Source of the DNA: DATLGB01 sp038258425
GTDB lineage: Bacteria > Actinomycetota > Thermoleophilia > Solirubrobacterales > Solirubrobacteraceae
Length of the DNA: 64,000 bases
Direction: 5' to 3'
Assembly (NCBI GenBank): GCA_038258425.1
Contig: JBBSPV010000001.1
Coordinates: 1-64,000, forward strand
Shown here: piece by piece, positions 35,498-43,830 of the stretch
How the letters are laid out: the number at the start of each line of letters is the position of its first letter
Numbering within the stretch: the stretch's first letter is position 1
The notes under the pieces: model-generated
The model's database searches: none
What the model was told of the DNA's origin: nothing
Seen by the model: only the letters and a program-made list of their open reading frames with translations
Program-made: the position numbers and the translations under genes

Positions 35498-35532
35498 GCT
35501 GTCGGCGGGTGAGCCGGGAAGCCTGGTCGGCG
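35495..35532 (+). promoter_or_regulatory. conserved 38-nt antiporter leader, copy 2
   Basis: Second copy of the leader at 32475-32512. It begins on the nhaA stop codon and ends 11 nt before the CPA1 antiporter ATG (35544), close enough to influence ribosome access. CCGGG and CCTGG can pair around an AAG loop with one wobble. The repetition before a second cation antiporter is the main argument for a regulatory RNA. Confidence 0.65.
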
Positions 35533-35543
35533 CTCGTCGTGCC

Positions 35544-37013
35544 ATGTCCGAGATCACCGCCTTCGCGAACCTCCTGCTGCCGATCACGGCGGGCTACATC
35601 GTCGCCATCCTGGGGACGAAGATCTCCGACCGGCTGCCCGTCCCGGCGCCGGTGCTCTTCCTCGTCGCGGCCGCCTTTCTCTCCGACTTCCTCCCGCAGC
35701 TCCGGGACTTCTTCTCCATCAAGGGGGTCGAGCGCACGGCGGTCGTCGCCCTCATCGTCATCCTCCTCAACGGGGGCATGGACCTCGGGCTCAGCCGGCT
35801 GCGCGCCTCGCTGGCGCCCGTGCTCTCGATCGGGATCCTCGGCACCTTCCTGACCGCCGCGCTCGTCGCCCTCGCGGCGCACTTCGCCCTCGGCTTCGAC
35901 TGGGTCCTCGCCGGGGTCGTCGGCGCCGCGCTCGCCCCGACCGACCCCGCGGTGGTCTTCGCCGTCCTGGGCCGCCGCGAGATCAGCGGACGGGCCGGCA
36001 CGACGCTCGAGGGCGAGGCCGGCGTCAACGACCCCGCGGGGATCGCCCTCATGCTCGGCATGGTGGAGCTCGCCACCGAGCCCGACGCCTCGTTCCTCGT
36101 GGTCATCACGACCTTCGTGGAGGAGATGGCCATCGGGCTCGCGTGCGGCGCGGTGGGCGCGTGGGTCCTGCTGCAACTCGTGCGCCGCCTGCAGCTGGAC
36201 TCCGAGGGCCTGTACCCCGTGCTGGTCCTCGCGCTCGCCGGCGCGATCTACGATCTGACCTCGCTCGCGCACGGCTCCGGCTTCCTCGCCGTCTTCGTCG
36301 TCGGCCTCGCCCTGGGCGACGCCGCGACGCCCTACAAGGCCGAGATCGAGCGCTTCCAGCAGTCCCTGGCCAGCGTCGCCGAGATCGTCGTCTTCGTGGC
36401 GCTCGGGCTGACCATCTCCATCACCGACATCCCGGCCGAGGTCTGGCTCGACGGCGCCGTGCTCGCCCTGGTGCTGGCGCTCGTGGCCCGGCCGCTGACC
36501 GTGGCGGCGACCCTCTCGGGTCTCGGGCTCAAGCGCAACGAGCGGCTGTTCGTGGCCTGGAGCGGCCTCAAGGGCGCCGTGCCCATCCTGCTGGCGGCCT
36601 TCGCGCTGCTCGGCGGCGTCGACCAGGCGCCCCGCATCTACGAGATCGTCTTCGTCGTCGTCCTGCTCTCCGTCCTCGTCCAGGGCAGCCTCGTGCCGGC
36701 GGTCGCCCAGGGGCTGGGCCTCCCCATGCACCGGACGCCACCGCAGCCGTGGCAGCTCGTGGCGCCGCTGGCGGAGCGTCCCGAGAACGCCTTCGACGCC
36801 CTGGTCCAGGACGGGTCGTCCGTCGATGGCCAGCGCGTGTCTGACCTGCAGGAGGCCACGGGCGCGTGGACCAGCGTGGTCGTGCGCGAGGGGCGGGCCC
36901 TCCTGGTGGCCCCCGAGCTGCGGCTGCAGGCCGGCGATCGCCTCCACCTGCTCGCCGAGCCCGACGTGCACGGCGACATCCACCGCCGCGTCGCCGCGCC
37001 GCGGCTCGACTGA
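35544..37013 (+). CDS. CPA1 family cation/H+ antiporter with C-terminal RCK-type (TrkA-C) domain
   Basis: A 489-aa protein: about 12 transmembrane spans (residues 1-390) followed by a soluble tail of about 90 residues ending DRLHLLAEPDVHGDIHRRV, which fits a TrkA-C/RCK-type domain (SDLQEATGAWTSVVVREGRALLVAPELRLQAGD). The membrane part has APTDPAVVFAVLGRREISGRAGTTLEGEAGVNDPAGIAL (the ND ion-binding pair) and VAWSGLKGAVPILLAAFALLG, as in NhaP2/CvrA potassium/proton antiporters. Likely K+ or Na+/H+ exchange regulated through the tail. ATG follows leader copy 2. Confidence 0.94.
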   Translation: MSEITAFANLLLPITAGYIVAILGTKISDRLPVPAPVLFLVAAAFLSDFLPQLRDFFSIKGVERTAVVALIVILLNGGMDLGLSRLRASLAPVLSIGILGTFLTAALVALAAHFALGFDWVLAGVVGAALAPTDPAVVFAVLGRREISGRAGTTLEGEAGVNDPAGIALMLGMVELATEPDASFLVVITTFVEEMAIGLACGAVGAWVLLQLVRRLQLDSEGLYPVLVLALAGAIYDLTSLAHGSGFLAVFVVGLALGDAATPYKAEIERFQQSLASVAEIVVFVALGLTISITDIPAEVWLDGAVLALVLALVARPLTVAATLSGLGLKRNERLFVAWSGLKGAVPILLAAFALLGGVDQAPRIYEIVFVVVLLSVLVQGSLVPAVAQGLGLPMHRTPPQPWQLVAPLAERPENAFDALVQDGSSVDGQRVSDLQEATGAWTSVVVREGRALLVAPELRLQAGDRLHLLAEPDVHGDIHRRVAAPRLD

Positions 37014-37053
37014 CGCGAGGAACTCGCCTCGACGCTGCGACACTGCACCGACC

Positions 37054-38193
37054 ATGGACCTCACCTTCGACCCGGCCGAGACGGCCTTCCGCGACGAGCT
37101 GCGGGAGTGGTTCGCGGCCAACCCCCCCGGACCCGAGCCCACGGGCGACGAGGACGCGCACTACGCCTGGCGGCGCGAGTGGCAGCGCACGCTGGCCGGG
37201 GGCGGCTGGGCCGCCGTGCACTGGCCGGAGGCCTTCGGCGGCCGGGGGGCCACGCTGACGCAGTCGGCGATCTTCTTCGAGGAGCTCGGCCGGGCGGGGG
37301 CGCCGTTGCCGGCCAACGTGCTCGGCCTGCTGCTCGCCGGCCCGACCATCATGACCTACGGGACGCCGGAGCAGCAGGAGCGCCACCTCGGCCCGATCGT
37401 CAGCGGCGACGAGATCTGGTGTCAGGGGTTCTCCGAGCCCGACGCCGGCTCGGACCTCGCGGCGCTCAAGACCCGGGCGGTGGCCGACGGCGACGACTGG
37501 GTGGTCACGGGCCAGAAGGTGTGGACGAGCGGCGCCCAGTACTCCAAGTGGTGCATGCTCGTCGCGCGCACGGATGCCGAGGCGCCGAAGCACAAGGGGC
37601 TCACGTACTTCCTGCTCGACATGGAGCTGCCCGGCATCGAGGTCGTGCCGCTGCGCCAGATCACGGGTGAGGCCGAGTTCAACGAGCTCTTCCTCCAGGA
37701 GGTCCGCATCCCCGGCGAGCATGTCCTCGGCGGGGTCGGCAACGGCTGGAAGGTCGCGCTCACGACGCTCATGAACGAGCGCTCCGGTCTGGCCTTCTTC
37801 CTCCAGGTGCGCCTGCGCCAGCAGCTCGACGCCGTGATCCGCGAGGCGGGCGCGCGCGGGCTGCTCGACGACCCGGTCGTCGCGGACCGGCTCGGGGAGC
37901 TGCACCTCAAGGCCGAGGTCCTGCGGCTCACGGCCTACCGCGGCCTGACCGCGATCGAGAAGTACGGCCAGCCCGGCCCGGAGGGGTCGCTCACGAAGTG
38001 GATGTGGTCCGAGGCCAACCAGCAGCTCACCCAGCTCGCGGCGGACCTCATGGGCCCGCAGGCGCTGCGCGCCGGCGACCCGTGGGCGTTCGAGCTGCTG
38101 CGGGCCCGCGGCAACTCGATCGAGGGCGGTACGACGGAGATCCTCAAGAACATCGTGGCCGAGCGCGTGCTCGGACTCCCCAAGGCCCGCTAG
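37054..38193 (+). CDS. acyl-CoA dehydrogenase, large partner of an adjacent pair
   Basis: A 379-aa acyl-CoA dehydrogenase. Start MDLTFDPAETAFRDELREWF, middle GFSEPDAGSDLAALKTRA and VTGQKVWTSGAQYSKWCMLVARTD, C-terminal RARGNSIEGGTTEILKNIVAERVLGLP, with Glu of IEGG in the position of the usual catalytic base. Followed 10 nt later by a second, shorter family member; such pairs often form alpha2beta2 heterotetramers acting on bulky substrates such as steroid side chains. With the flavoprotein and acyl-CoA synthetase downstream it makes a small acyl-CoA degradation operon. Confidence 0.93.
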   Translation: MDLTFDPAETAFRDELREWFAANPPGPEPTGDEDAHYAWRREWQRTLAGGGWAAVHWPEAFGGRGATLTQSAIFFEELGRAGAPLPANVLGLLLAGPTIMTYGTPEQQERHLGPIVSGDEIWCQGFSEPDAGSDLAALKTRAVADGDDWVVTGQKVWTSGAQYSKWCMLVARTDAEAPKHKGLTYFLLDMELPGIEVVPLRQITGEAEFNELFLQEVRIPGEHVLGGVGNGWKVALTTLMNERSGLAFFLQVRLRQQLDAVIREAGARGLLDDPVVADRLGELHLKAEVLRLTAYRGLTAIEKYGQPGPEGSLTKWMWSEANQQLTQLAADLMGPQALRAGDPWAFELLRARGNSIEGGTTEILKNIVAERVLGLPKAR

Positions 38194-38203
38194 GAGCGCC
38201 CGG

Positions 38204-39184
38204 ATGGATTTCGACCTCTCCGCCGACCAGCAGGAGATCAAGACCGTCGCGCGCGAGCTGCTCGCCTCGCGCTCCCCGATGGCCAAGGTCCGCGAGGCGG
38301 CGCTCGCGGGCACCGACGACGGCGCCCTGTGGACCGAGCTCGTGGAGCTCGGCTGGCCCGGCATCGCCGTCGCCGAGGACTCCGGGGGCCAGGGGCTCGG
38401 CGTCGTCGAGCTCGCGACCCTGATCGAGGAGCTCGGCTACGCCTGCGCCGCGGTGCCCCTCCTGCCGGTCGCGACCGCCGCCGCGGCGATCCAGGCCGGC
38501 GGCACGGACCCGCAGCGCGAGCGCTGGCTGCCCGGCCTCGCCACGGGCGAGCTCGCGGCCGCCGTCGGGCGCCGCGACCTCGCCGCGGGCGCCCCGGACG
38601 CCGCCGTCGCCGTCGTGCTCGAGGCCGACGGCGCCGTGCTCGTCGAGGCCCCGGACGCCGAGGCCTTCGTGGCCATCGATCCCACCCGCCGCTACGTCAC
38701 CGTCGCGGGCGCCGGTGAGCCGCTCGGCCCGGAGGGCACCCACCTGGTCCTCGCCGTCCTCGCCGCCGGGGTCGTCGGCGTCTGCCAGCGGGCGCTGGAC
38801 ATGACGCTCGCCTACGTCGCCGACCGCAGGCAGTTCGGCGTGCCGGTGGGCGCCTTCCAGGCCGTGTCGCACCGCTGCGCGCAGATGCTGCTCGACACGG
38901 AGAGCGCCCGCTCGACGGCGTACTTCGCGGCCTGGGCGGCCGACGCCGACCCCGAGCGCGCGCCGGAGGCCTCCGCGCTGGCCGCGGCGGCCGCCGCCGA
39001 CGCCGGCCGCTCCGTCGCGGCCAGCGCCATCCAGGCGCACGGCGGGATCGGCTTCACCTGGGAGGCCGACGTCCACTGGCTCTACAAGCGCGCCCAGCTC
39101 GACGCGGCGCTGCTCGGCGGCGCCGGCCGTCACCGGGCGGCGCTGACCGCGCTCGCCGCAGGGCGGGTGGGCGCCGCCGCATGA
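38204..39184 (+). CDS. acyl-CoA dehydrogenase, short partner subunit
   Basis: A 326-aa acyl-CoA dehydrogenase-fold protein, about 50 residues shorter than typical. It begins MDFDLSADQQEIKTVARELLA and contains the C-terminal pattern TLAYVADRRQFGVPVGAFQAVSHRCAQML followed by IQAHGGIGFTWEADVHWLYKRAQ. The middle beta domain is reduced. It lacks the usual YEGT Glu near the C-terminus, which fits the partner in heteromeric alpha2beta2 dehydrogenases. The pairing with the 37054 gene is context-based. Its stop overlaps the start of the next gene (ATGA). Confidence 0.9.
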   Translation: MDFDLSADQQEIKTVARELLASRSPMAKVREAALAGTDDGALWTELVELGWPGIAVAEDSGGQGLGVVELATLIEELGYACAAVPLLPVATAAAAIQAGGTDPQRERWLPGLATGELAAAVGRRDLAAGAPDAAVAVVLEADGAVLVEAPDAEAFVAIDPTRRYVTVAGAGEPLGPEGTHLVLAVLAAGVVGVCQRALDMTLAYVADRRQFGVPVGAFQAVSHRCAQMLLDTESARSTAYFAAWAADADPERAPEASALAAAAAADAGRSVAASAIQAHGGIGFTWEADVHWLYKRAQLDAALLGGAGRHRAALTALAAGRVGAAA

Positions 39185-40227
39185 GCGCCCGCGGCAGAGC
39201 GGAGGTCGTGATCGCCGGCGCCGACGCCGCGGGCCTGGAGGCCGCGCTCGCGCTGCGCGAGTTCGTCGGCGACCACGTGCGCATCGTCATGGTCGGCGCC
39301 TCGCCGACGCTCACGCACCGCCCGTGGGCGGGCGAGGAGCCGTTCGGCCGGCGCTCGGCGGTGGACCTCGACGCGATCGCCGCCGACCTGCGGCTCGAGC
39401 TGCGCTCCGCCGCCGTCGTCGGGGTGGACGCGGACTCGGGAATCCTGCGCACGGACCAGGGCCAGCTCGGCTACGACGCGCTCGTGCTCGCCCTCGGCCC
39501 GCGGGCCGTCGACGCCGTCCCCGGCGCGACGACCTTCGCCGGCACGGGCGACGCCGACGCGCTCAACGCCCTGCTCGGCCACGTCACCCTGACCGCCGGC
39601 GCGCGCGTCGCCTTCGTCGTGCCCCCCACGACCGCCTGGACGCTGCCGGCCTACGAGCTCGCGCTCGTGACCAGCGCGTGGGCCGAGCGCCGTGGCGCCG
39701 AGCTCGAGGCCGTCGTGGTCACGAGTGAGACCGCCCCCCTGGAGGCGTTCGGCCCCGACGTCAGCGCCCATACCCGCATCGAGCTCGCCCGCCACCAGGT
39801 CGAGCTGCTCAGCGGGAGCGTCCCCGAGGGCTACGACGACGGCCTCCTGCGCCTGCCGGGACCCCGCTGGGTGCGCGCGGACGCCGCGGTGGCGCTGCCC
39901 GGCCTCGCCGGGCCGGGCGTGTTCGGCCTGCCCACGGACGAGCGCGGCTTCGTCGCCGTGGACGAGCTGTGCCGCGTCCCGGGCACGGTCAACGTCCACG
40001 CGGTCGGCGACATGACCGGCCACGCCCCCGGGCTGGGTGACGGCGCGGCCCAGCAGGCCGACATCGCCGCCGCCGTGATCGCCAACGGGCTCGGCGTCGC
40101 CGTCCCGATCGAGCCGTACGTCGCCGAGCCGCTCGCGTGGCCGCCCGGTGCCGTCGGCGGCCGCTTCCTGACGCCCTACCTCGAGGCGCACGCCCACCTG
40201 CTCGACGCGGCCGGCGCCACCGGCTGA
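39181..40227 (+). CDS. NAD(P)/FAD-dependent oxidoreductase with variant Rossmann motif
   Basis: A 348-aa flavoprotein related to the sulfide:quinone reductase/NDH-2 group. The first nucleotide fold reads VVIAGADAAGLEAALALREF: the usual GxGxxG is changed to GADAAG. It continues with YDALVLALGPRAVDAVPGATTF and ends NVHAVGDMTGHAPGLGDGAAQQADIAAAVI, the FAD-binding GD motif. No paired redox Cys is seen where sulfide:quinone reductases have them. Translationally coupled to the short acyl-CoA dehydrogenase; it may handle electrons for it, but that is only inferred. Confidence 0.8.
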   Translation: MSARGRAEVVIAGADAAGLEAALALREFVGDHVRIVMVGASPTLTHRPWAGEEPFGRRSAVDLDAIAADLRLELRSAAVVGVDADSGILRTDQGQLGYDALVLALGPRAVDAVPGATTFAGTGDADALNALLGHVTLTAGARVAFVVPPTTAWTLPAYELALVTSAWAERRGAELEAVVVTSETAPLEAFGPDVSAHTRIELARHQVELLSGSVPEGYDDGLLRLPGPRWVRADAAVALPGLAGPGVFGLPTDERGFVAVDELCRVPGTVNVHAVGDMTGHAPGLGDGAAQQADIAAAVIANGLGVAVPIEPYVAEPLAWPPGAVGGRFLTPYLEAHAHLLDAAGATG

Positions 40228-40273
40228 CCGGCGGGGCGGCGGCCGTCCCGGCGCCCGTGCGAGGATCGGCGGT

Positions 40274-41740
40274 GTGAACTTCGCCCGCGACGTCGTCGAC
40301 GCCGCCGACCCCGGCGACCTGGCGCTCGTCGAGCTCCCGCACGACGGTCCGCGGCGCGCGTGGCGCTTCGGGGAGGTCGCCGACCGCGCGGCGCGGGTCG
40401 CCGGAACGCTGCTGGCCGAGGGCGTCACCCGCGGCGACGTCGTCATGACGCTGATCGGGAATCGTCCCGAGTGGGTCCTCACCATGGTCGCCTGCTTCCG
40501 GATCGGCGCCGTGGTGCTGCCCTGTACCGAGCAGCTGCGGGCAACCGACCTGCGCCTGCGCCTGGACGCGACGCAGCCCCGGCTCGTCGTCTGCGACGAG
40601 CGCAACCGCGACGTCCTGGACGCCGCGCTCGCGCTCGGCGCCGACGGCCCGCGCCCCGGGGTCCGCTGGGTGCCGGACCCGGCGCTGTGGGCGGCCGACC
40701 CCGCGCCCGCCGCCGAGCTCGGGCCGCGGGACGGCTGCCTCGTCACCTTCACCAGCGGCACCTCGGGCGAGCCGAAGGCCGTCCTGCACGGCCAGCGCTA
40801 CCTCGCCGGCCAGCGCCTGCAGGCCGAGCACTGGCTCGGAGCGCGGCCGGGCGAGCTCGTCTGGTGCACGGCCGCGAGCGGCTGGAGCACGAGCGCGCGC
40901 AACGTCTTCATCGCCCCGTGGCTGTGCGGGGCGGCGGCGCTGCTGCACGACGCGCGCTTCGACCCGCACGAGCGGCTGTCCGTCCTCGCCGAGGAGGGCG
41001 TGGCGGTCCTCTGCATGGCGCCGACGGAGTACCGGGTGATCGCCGCACGTGCAACGCTCGCGCCGCTGCCGGGGGTGCGCGAGCTCGTGGCGGCCGGCGA
41101 GGCGCTCGACGCCGGTGCGCTCCGCGCGTGGCGCGACGCGACCGGGCTCGCCATCCGCGACGGCTACGGCCAGACGGAGACCGGCGCGCTGACGGGCGCG
41201 CCGCCGGGCGGCGAGATCCGGCCGGGCTCCATGGGGCGCGCGCTGCCCGGCGTGGCGCTGCACGTCTCGGAAGACGGCGAGCTCGTCGTCGAACCGGCCA
41301 CCGTCCCGACCTTCTTCCTCGGCTACCTCGGCGCGGATCCCGGCGAGGACCCGGCGGCGCGGCCCTGGCGCACCGGCGACCGCGTCGACCGCGACGAGGA
41401 CGGCTTCCTCGTCTTCCGCGGGCGCACGGACGACCTGATCATCTCCAGCGGCTACCGGATCGGGCCGGCCGAGGTCGAGGCCGCGCTGCGGGCACACCCC
41501 GCCGTCGGCGACGCCGCCGTCGTCGCGGCGCCCGACCCCGAGCGCGGCAGCGTCGTTCGCGCCGTGGTCGTGGTCCGGGAGGGCCACCCGCCGTCGGACG
41601 CGTTGGCGCGCGAGTTGCAGGAGCACGTCAAGGCCCGCACGGCGCCGTACAAGTACCCCCGGGTGGTCGACTTCGCCGACGCGCTCCCCCGCACGACCTC
41701 CGGCAAGGTCCGCCGCGCGGCGCTGCGGGGAGAGGGCTAG
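40274..41740 (+). CDS. AMP-binding acyl-CoA synthetase
   Basis: A 488-aa adenylate-forming ligase activating a carboxylic acid to its CoA thioester. AMP motif VTFTSGTSGEPKAVLHG, A5 IRDGYGQTETGALTG, A7/A8 WRTGDRVDRDEDGFLVFRGRTDDLIISSGYRIGPAEVE, and the catalytic Lys in LPRTTSGKVRRAALRG (A10) are complete. Resembles medium-chain acyl-CoA synthetases (ACSM/MbcS type). GTG at 40274. Substrate unknown; as last gene of the acyl-CoA dehydrogenase operon it likely activates that pathway's acid. Stop overlaps the convergent TetR stop by 3-4 nt. Confidence 0.93.
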   Translation: MNFARDVVDAADPGDLALVELPHDGPRRAWRFGEVADRAARVAGTLLAEGVTRGDVVMTLIGNRPEWVLTMVACFRIGAVVLPCTEQLRATDLRLRLDATQPRLVVCDERNRDVLDAALALGADGPRPGVRWVPDPALWAADPAPAAELGPRDGCLVTFTSGTSGEPKAVLHGQRYLAGQRLQAEHWLGARPGELVWCTAASGWSTSARNVFIAPWLCGAAALLHDARFDPHERLSVLAEEGVAVLCMAPTEYRVIAARATLAPLPGVRELVAAGEALDAGALRAWRDATGLAIRDGYGQTETGALTGAPPGGEIRPGSMGRALPGVALHVSEDGELVVEPATVPTFFLGYLGADPGEDPAARPWRTGDRVDRDEDGFLVFRGRTDDLIISSGYRIGPAEVEAALRAHPAVGDAAVVAAPDPERGSVVRAVVVVREGHPPSDALARELQEHVKARTAPYKYPRVVDFADALPRTTSGKVRRAALRGEG

Positions 41741-42294
41741 GCCTCGGCCGCGGCGACGTGCGCGGCGGCCATGGCCCCCGCGGCGAGCATGGGCTCGACG
41801 GTGCGCTGCGCCCGGCACAGGACGAAGGCGCCCTCGAGGGCCGAGAGCACGGCCAGCGCGTGAGCCCGGTCGCCGAGGCGGTCGGTCAGCGCGGCGGTCC
41901 AGCGCTCGAAGACCTCGGCGGTCGCCCGGCGCAGGTCCTCGTTGGTGCTCGCGACCTCGAGGGCGACGGTGGCGATCGGACAGGCGTCCTGGAAGTCCGT
42001 CGCCGCCAGCGTGTCGGCCGCGCCGGCGAACACTGCCCGCACGGACGCCTCCGCCGTGCGCTCCTCGTCGTAGGCCGCGATCGCGATCGCCTGGAAGAAC
42101 GCGCCGCCGGCGCGGATGACCTCGTCCGCGAGCTGCTGCTTGCCGCCCGGGAAGTGGTGATAGAGCGAGCCGAAAGGCGCCCGCGCCTCGGCGACCACCT
42201 GCTTGAGCCCGGTGCCGGTGTAGCCCTGGCGGCGGAAGAGCTCGGCCGTCGCGTAGAGGATCCGCTCGCGGGTGGGGGTGGCCGTCACGTCCAC
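41737..42294 (-). CDS. TetR family transcriptional regulator
   Basis: A 185-aa TetR regulator: HTH in residues about 10-55 (RERILYATAELFRRQGYTGTGLKQVVAEARAPFGSLYHHFPGGKQQLADEVI) and a helical effector domain with a single Cys (DACPIATVALEVAS) that resembles the LmrA/YxaF-like group. GTG start at 42294. It lies convergent with the acyl-CoA synthetase operon and divergent from the SnoaL-like gene; the palindrome at 42321-42332 in the divergent gap is its likely operator. Confidence 0.9.
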   Translation of the reverse strand: MDVTATPTRERILYATAELFRRQGYTGTGLKQVVAEARAPFGSLYHHFPGGKQQLADEVIRAGGAFFQAIAIAAYDEERTAEASVRAVFAGAADTLAATDFQDACPIATVALEVASTNEDLRRATAEVFERWTAALTDRLGDRAHALAVLSALEGAFVLCRAQRTVEPMLAAGAMAAAHVAAAEA

Positions 42295-42320
42295 GCCGGG
42301 CAGTGTACGCTGAGCCTCAC

Positions 42321-42332
42321 TAGAGCGATCTA
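42321..42332. promoter_or_regulatory. small palindrome between tetR and the SnoaL-like gene
   Basis: TAGA-GCGA-TCTA, a 4-bp inverted repeat with a 4-nt spacer, lies in the 56-bp divergent gap. CTAG also occurs at 42320-42323 and 42334-42337. It stands out as an AT-rich island in GC-rich DNA and is a plausible TetR operator. Evidence is positional. Confidence 0.35.
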
Positions 42333-42350
42333 CCTAGAAAGGCCCCCGCC

Positions 42351-42851
42351 ATGCATCCCAAGAGCGCCCTCGCCGGTGCGGCCCTCGCCGTCGCCGGCCG
42401 TGCCCTGCTCCCCCAGCTGCTGCGCGCGAAGTTCGACCGCGACGTCGAGCGGCTCAACGCCGGCGATCACTCCGCGCTGCTGGACGCCTACGCCGACGAC
42501 GCCGTCTTGCACTTCGCCGACGGTGACCACCGCTGGGCCGGCGACTGGGTCGGCAGGGCCGGCATGGACCGCTTCCTGCAGAACTTCACCGCCGCCAAGG
42601 TCCAGGGCGAGATCAAGCAGATCGCGACGACCGGCCCGCCGTGGGCGCTGACCATGTGGGTCCGCTTCGACGACCACGCCGACGGCCCGGACGGGACCCG
42701 CCTCTACGAGAACCGGACCGTGCTCGTGCTGCGCACGAAGTGGGGCAAGGTCGTCGACCAGGAGGACTTCTACGTGGACACGGCCAATCTCCCGGTCTTC
42801 GATCGCAGGCTCTCCGAGCTCGGGGTGGCTGCGGTGCCGAAGTCCGGCTGA
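42351..42851 (+). CDS. SnoaL-like (NTF2-fold) protein
   Basis: A 166-aa protein. Residues 1-25 are hydrophobic/basic and may be a helix or weak signal (HPKSALAGAALAVAGRALLPQLL); the remainder follows the SnoaL/NTF2 pattern: FDRDVERLNAGDHSALLDAYADDAVLHFADGDHRWAGDWVGRAGMDRFLQNF and a beta-rich end with VVDQEDFYVDT. Such proteins are small-molecule isomerases, hydrolases or binders; no specific reaction can be assigned. The ribosome binding site (gaaagg, 42337-42342) supports ATG 42351. Divergent from tetR and probably regulated by it. Confidence 0.78.
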   Translation: MHPKSALAGAALAVAGRALLPQLLRAKFDRDVERLNAGDHSALLDAYADDAVLHFADGDHRWAGDWVGRAGMDRFLQNFTAAKVQGEIKQIATTGPPWALTMWVRFDDHADGPDGTRLYENRTVLVLRTKWGKVVDQEDFYVDTANLPVFDRRLSELGVAAVPKSG

Positions 42852-42855
42852 CCCC

Positions 42856-43830
42856 TCAGCGGACGAGCAGCGCGGCGCCGATCGCGCCGCCGAGATCGCC
42901 GAGCTGGGCGACCTGGACGATCGGCGGGCGGGTGTCCGAGAACAGGTGCGGGTGCATCGCGTCGCGGATGCGGGCGGCGAAGGGCTCGCCGAGACGGACG
43001 CCCATGCCGCCGCCGATGACCACGGCGGGGACGTCGAGCACGTTGATGACGGACGCGATGCCCGTCCCCAGCGCCGCGACGGCCTCCTCGGCGAGCTCCT
43101 CCGCGAGCTCGTCCCCGCGCTCGAGCGCCCTCGCCCAGACGCCGCTCGTCAGCCGCGTGCGCCCGCGCTTCTCCATGAGCTCGAAGAGCTTCGTGTGCTC
43201 GCCGTCGTCGGCCCGCTTGCGGGCGGTGGACTCCATCGCCGAGCGGCCCGCATAGGCCTCGAGGCAGCCGCGGCGTCCGCACGGGCAGTGGCGGCCGCCC
43301 TGCCTGACGACGACGTGGCCGATCTCGCCCGCCGCCCCACGCCCGAGCCACGGCTGCCCGCGGAGGATGATGCCGCCCCCGACCCCGGTGCCCCAGAAGA
43401 CGCCGAGCAGGTCCTCGTGCTCGGAGCCGACGCCGAGCAGGAACTCGGCGTCCGTGGCCACCTGGACGTCGTTGCCGAGGGCCACGCGCGTGCCGAGCGC
43501 GTCGCCGAGGGCGCGGCCGAGCTCGAAGGCCCCGCTCCAGCCGGGCAGGTTGCGCGCGCTGGTGACCGTGCCCGCCGCCGCGTCGACGTCGCCGGGCGAG
43601 CCGACGCCCACGCCGCCGAGCGCGGACAGCTCGACGCCCGCGTCCCGGGCGGCCTCGCGCAGGACCTGGGCCAGCGCGTCCGCGACGTCCTGGGGGCCTC
43701 CGGTGACCGGCGTCTGCCCGCGCGCCTGGCCGAGCACCTCGTGGCCGGCGTCGACGACCACCGCCTGGATCTTCGTGCCGCCCAGATCGATGCCGCCGCG
43801 CGGCGAGGAGGTCGCCATGCTGCGGATCAT
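42856..43830 (-). CDS. ROK family sugar kinase (glucokinase-like)
   Basis: A 324-aa ROK-family kinase. ATP motif GGIDLGGTKIQAVVVD, GVGVGSPGDVD, catalytic Asp in VALGNDVQVATDAEFLLG, GTGVGGGIILRGQPWLGRGAAGEIGH and the zinc motif HCPCGRRGCLEAYAG (CxCGxxGCxE) are intact. Most likely phosphorylates glucose or a related sugar. ATG 43830 is favoured because it overlaps the upstream gene's stop (ATGA); an in-frame ATG at 43818 would give 320 aa. It follows the R2-like gene on the same strand. Confidence 0.92.
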   Translation of the reverse strand: MIRSMATSSPRGGIDLGGTKIQAVVVDAGHEVLGQARGQTPVTGGPQDVADALAQVLREAARDAGVELSALGGVGVGSPGDVDAAAGTVTSARNLPGWSGAFELGRALGDALGTRVALGNDVQVATDAEFLLGVGSEHEDLLGVFWGTGVGGGIILRGQPWLGRGAAGEIGHVVVRQGGRHCPCGRRGCLEAYAGRSAMESTARKRADDGEHTKLFELMEKRGRTRLTSGVWARALERGDELAEELAEEAVAALGTGIASVINVLDVPAVVIGGGMGVRLGEPFAARIRDAMHPHLFSDTRPPIVQVAQLGDLGGAIGAALLVR

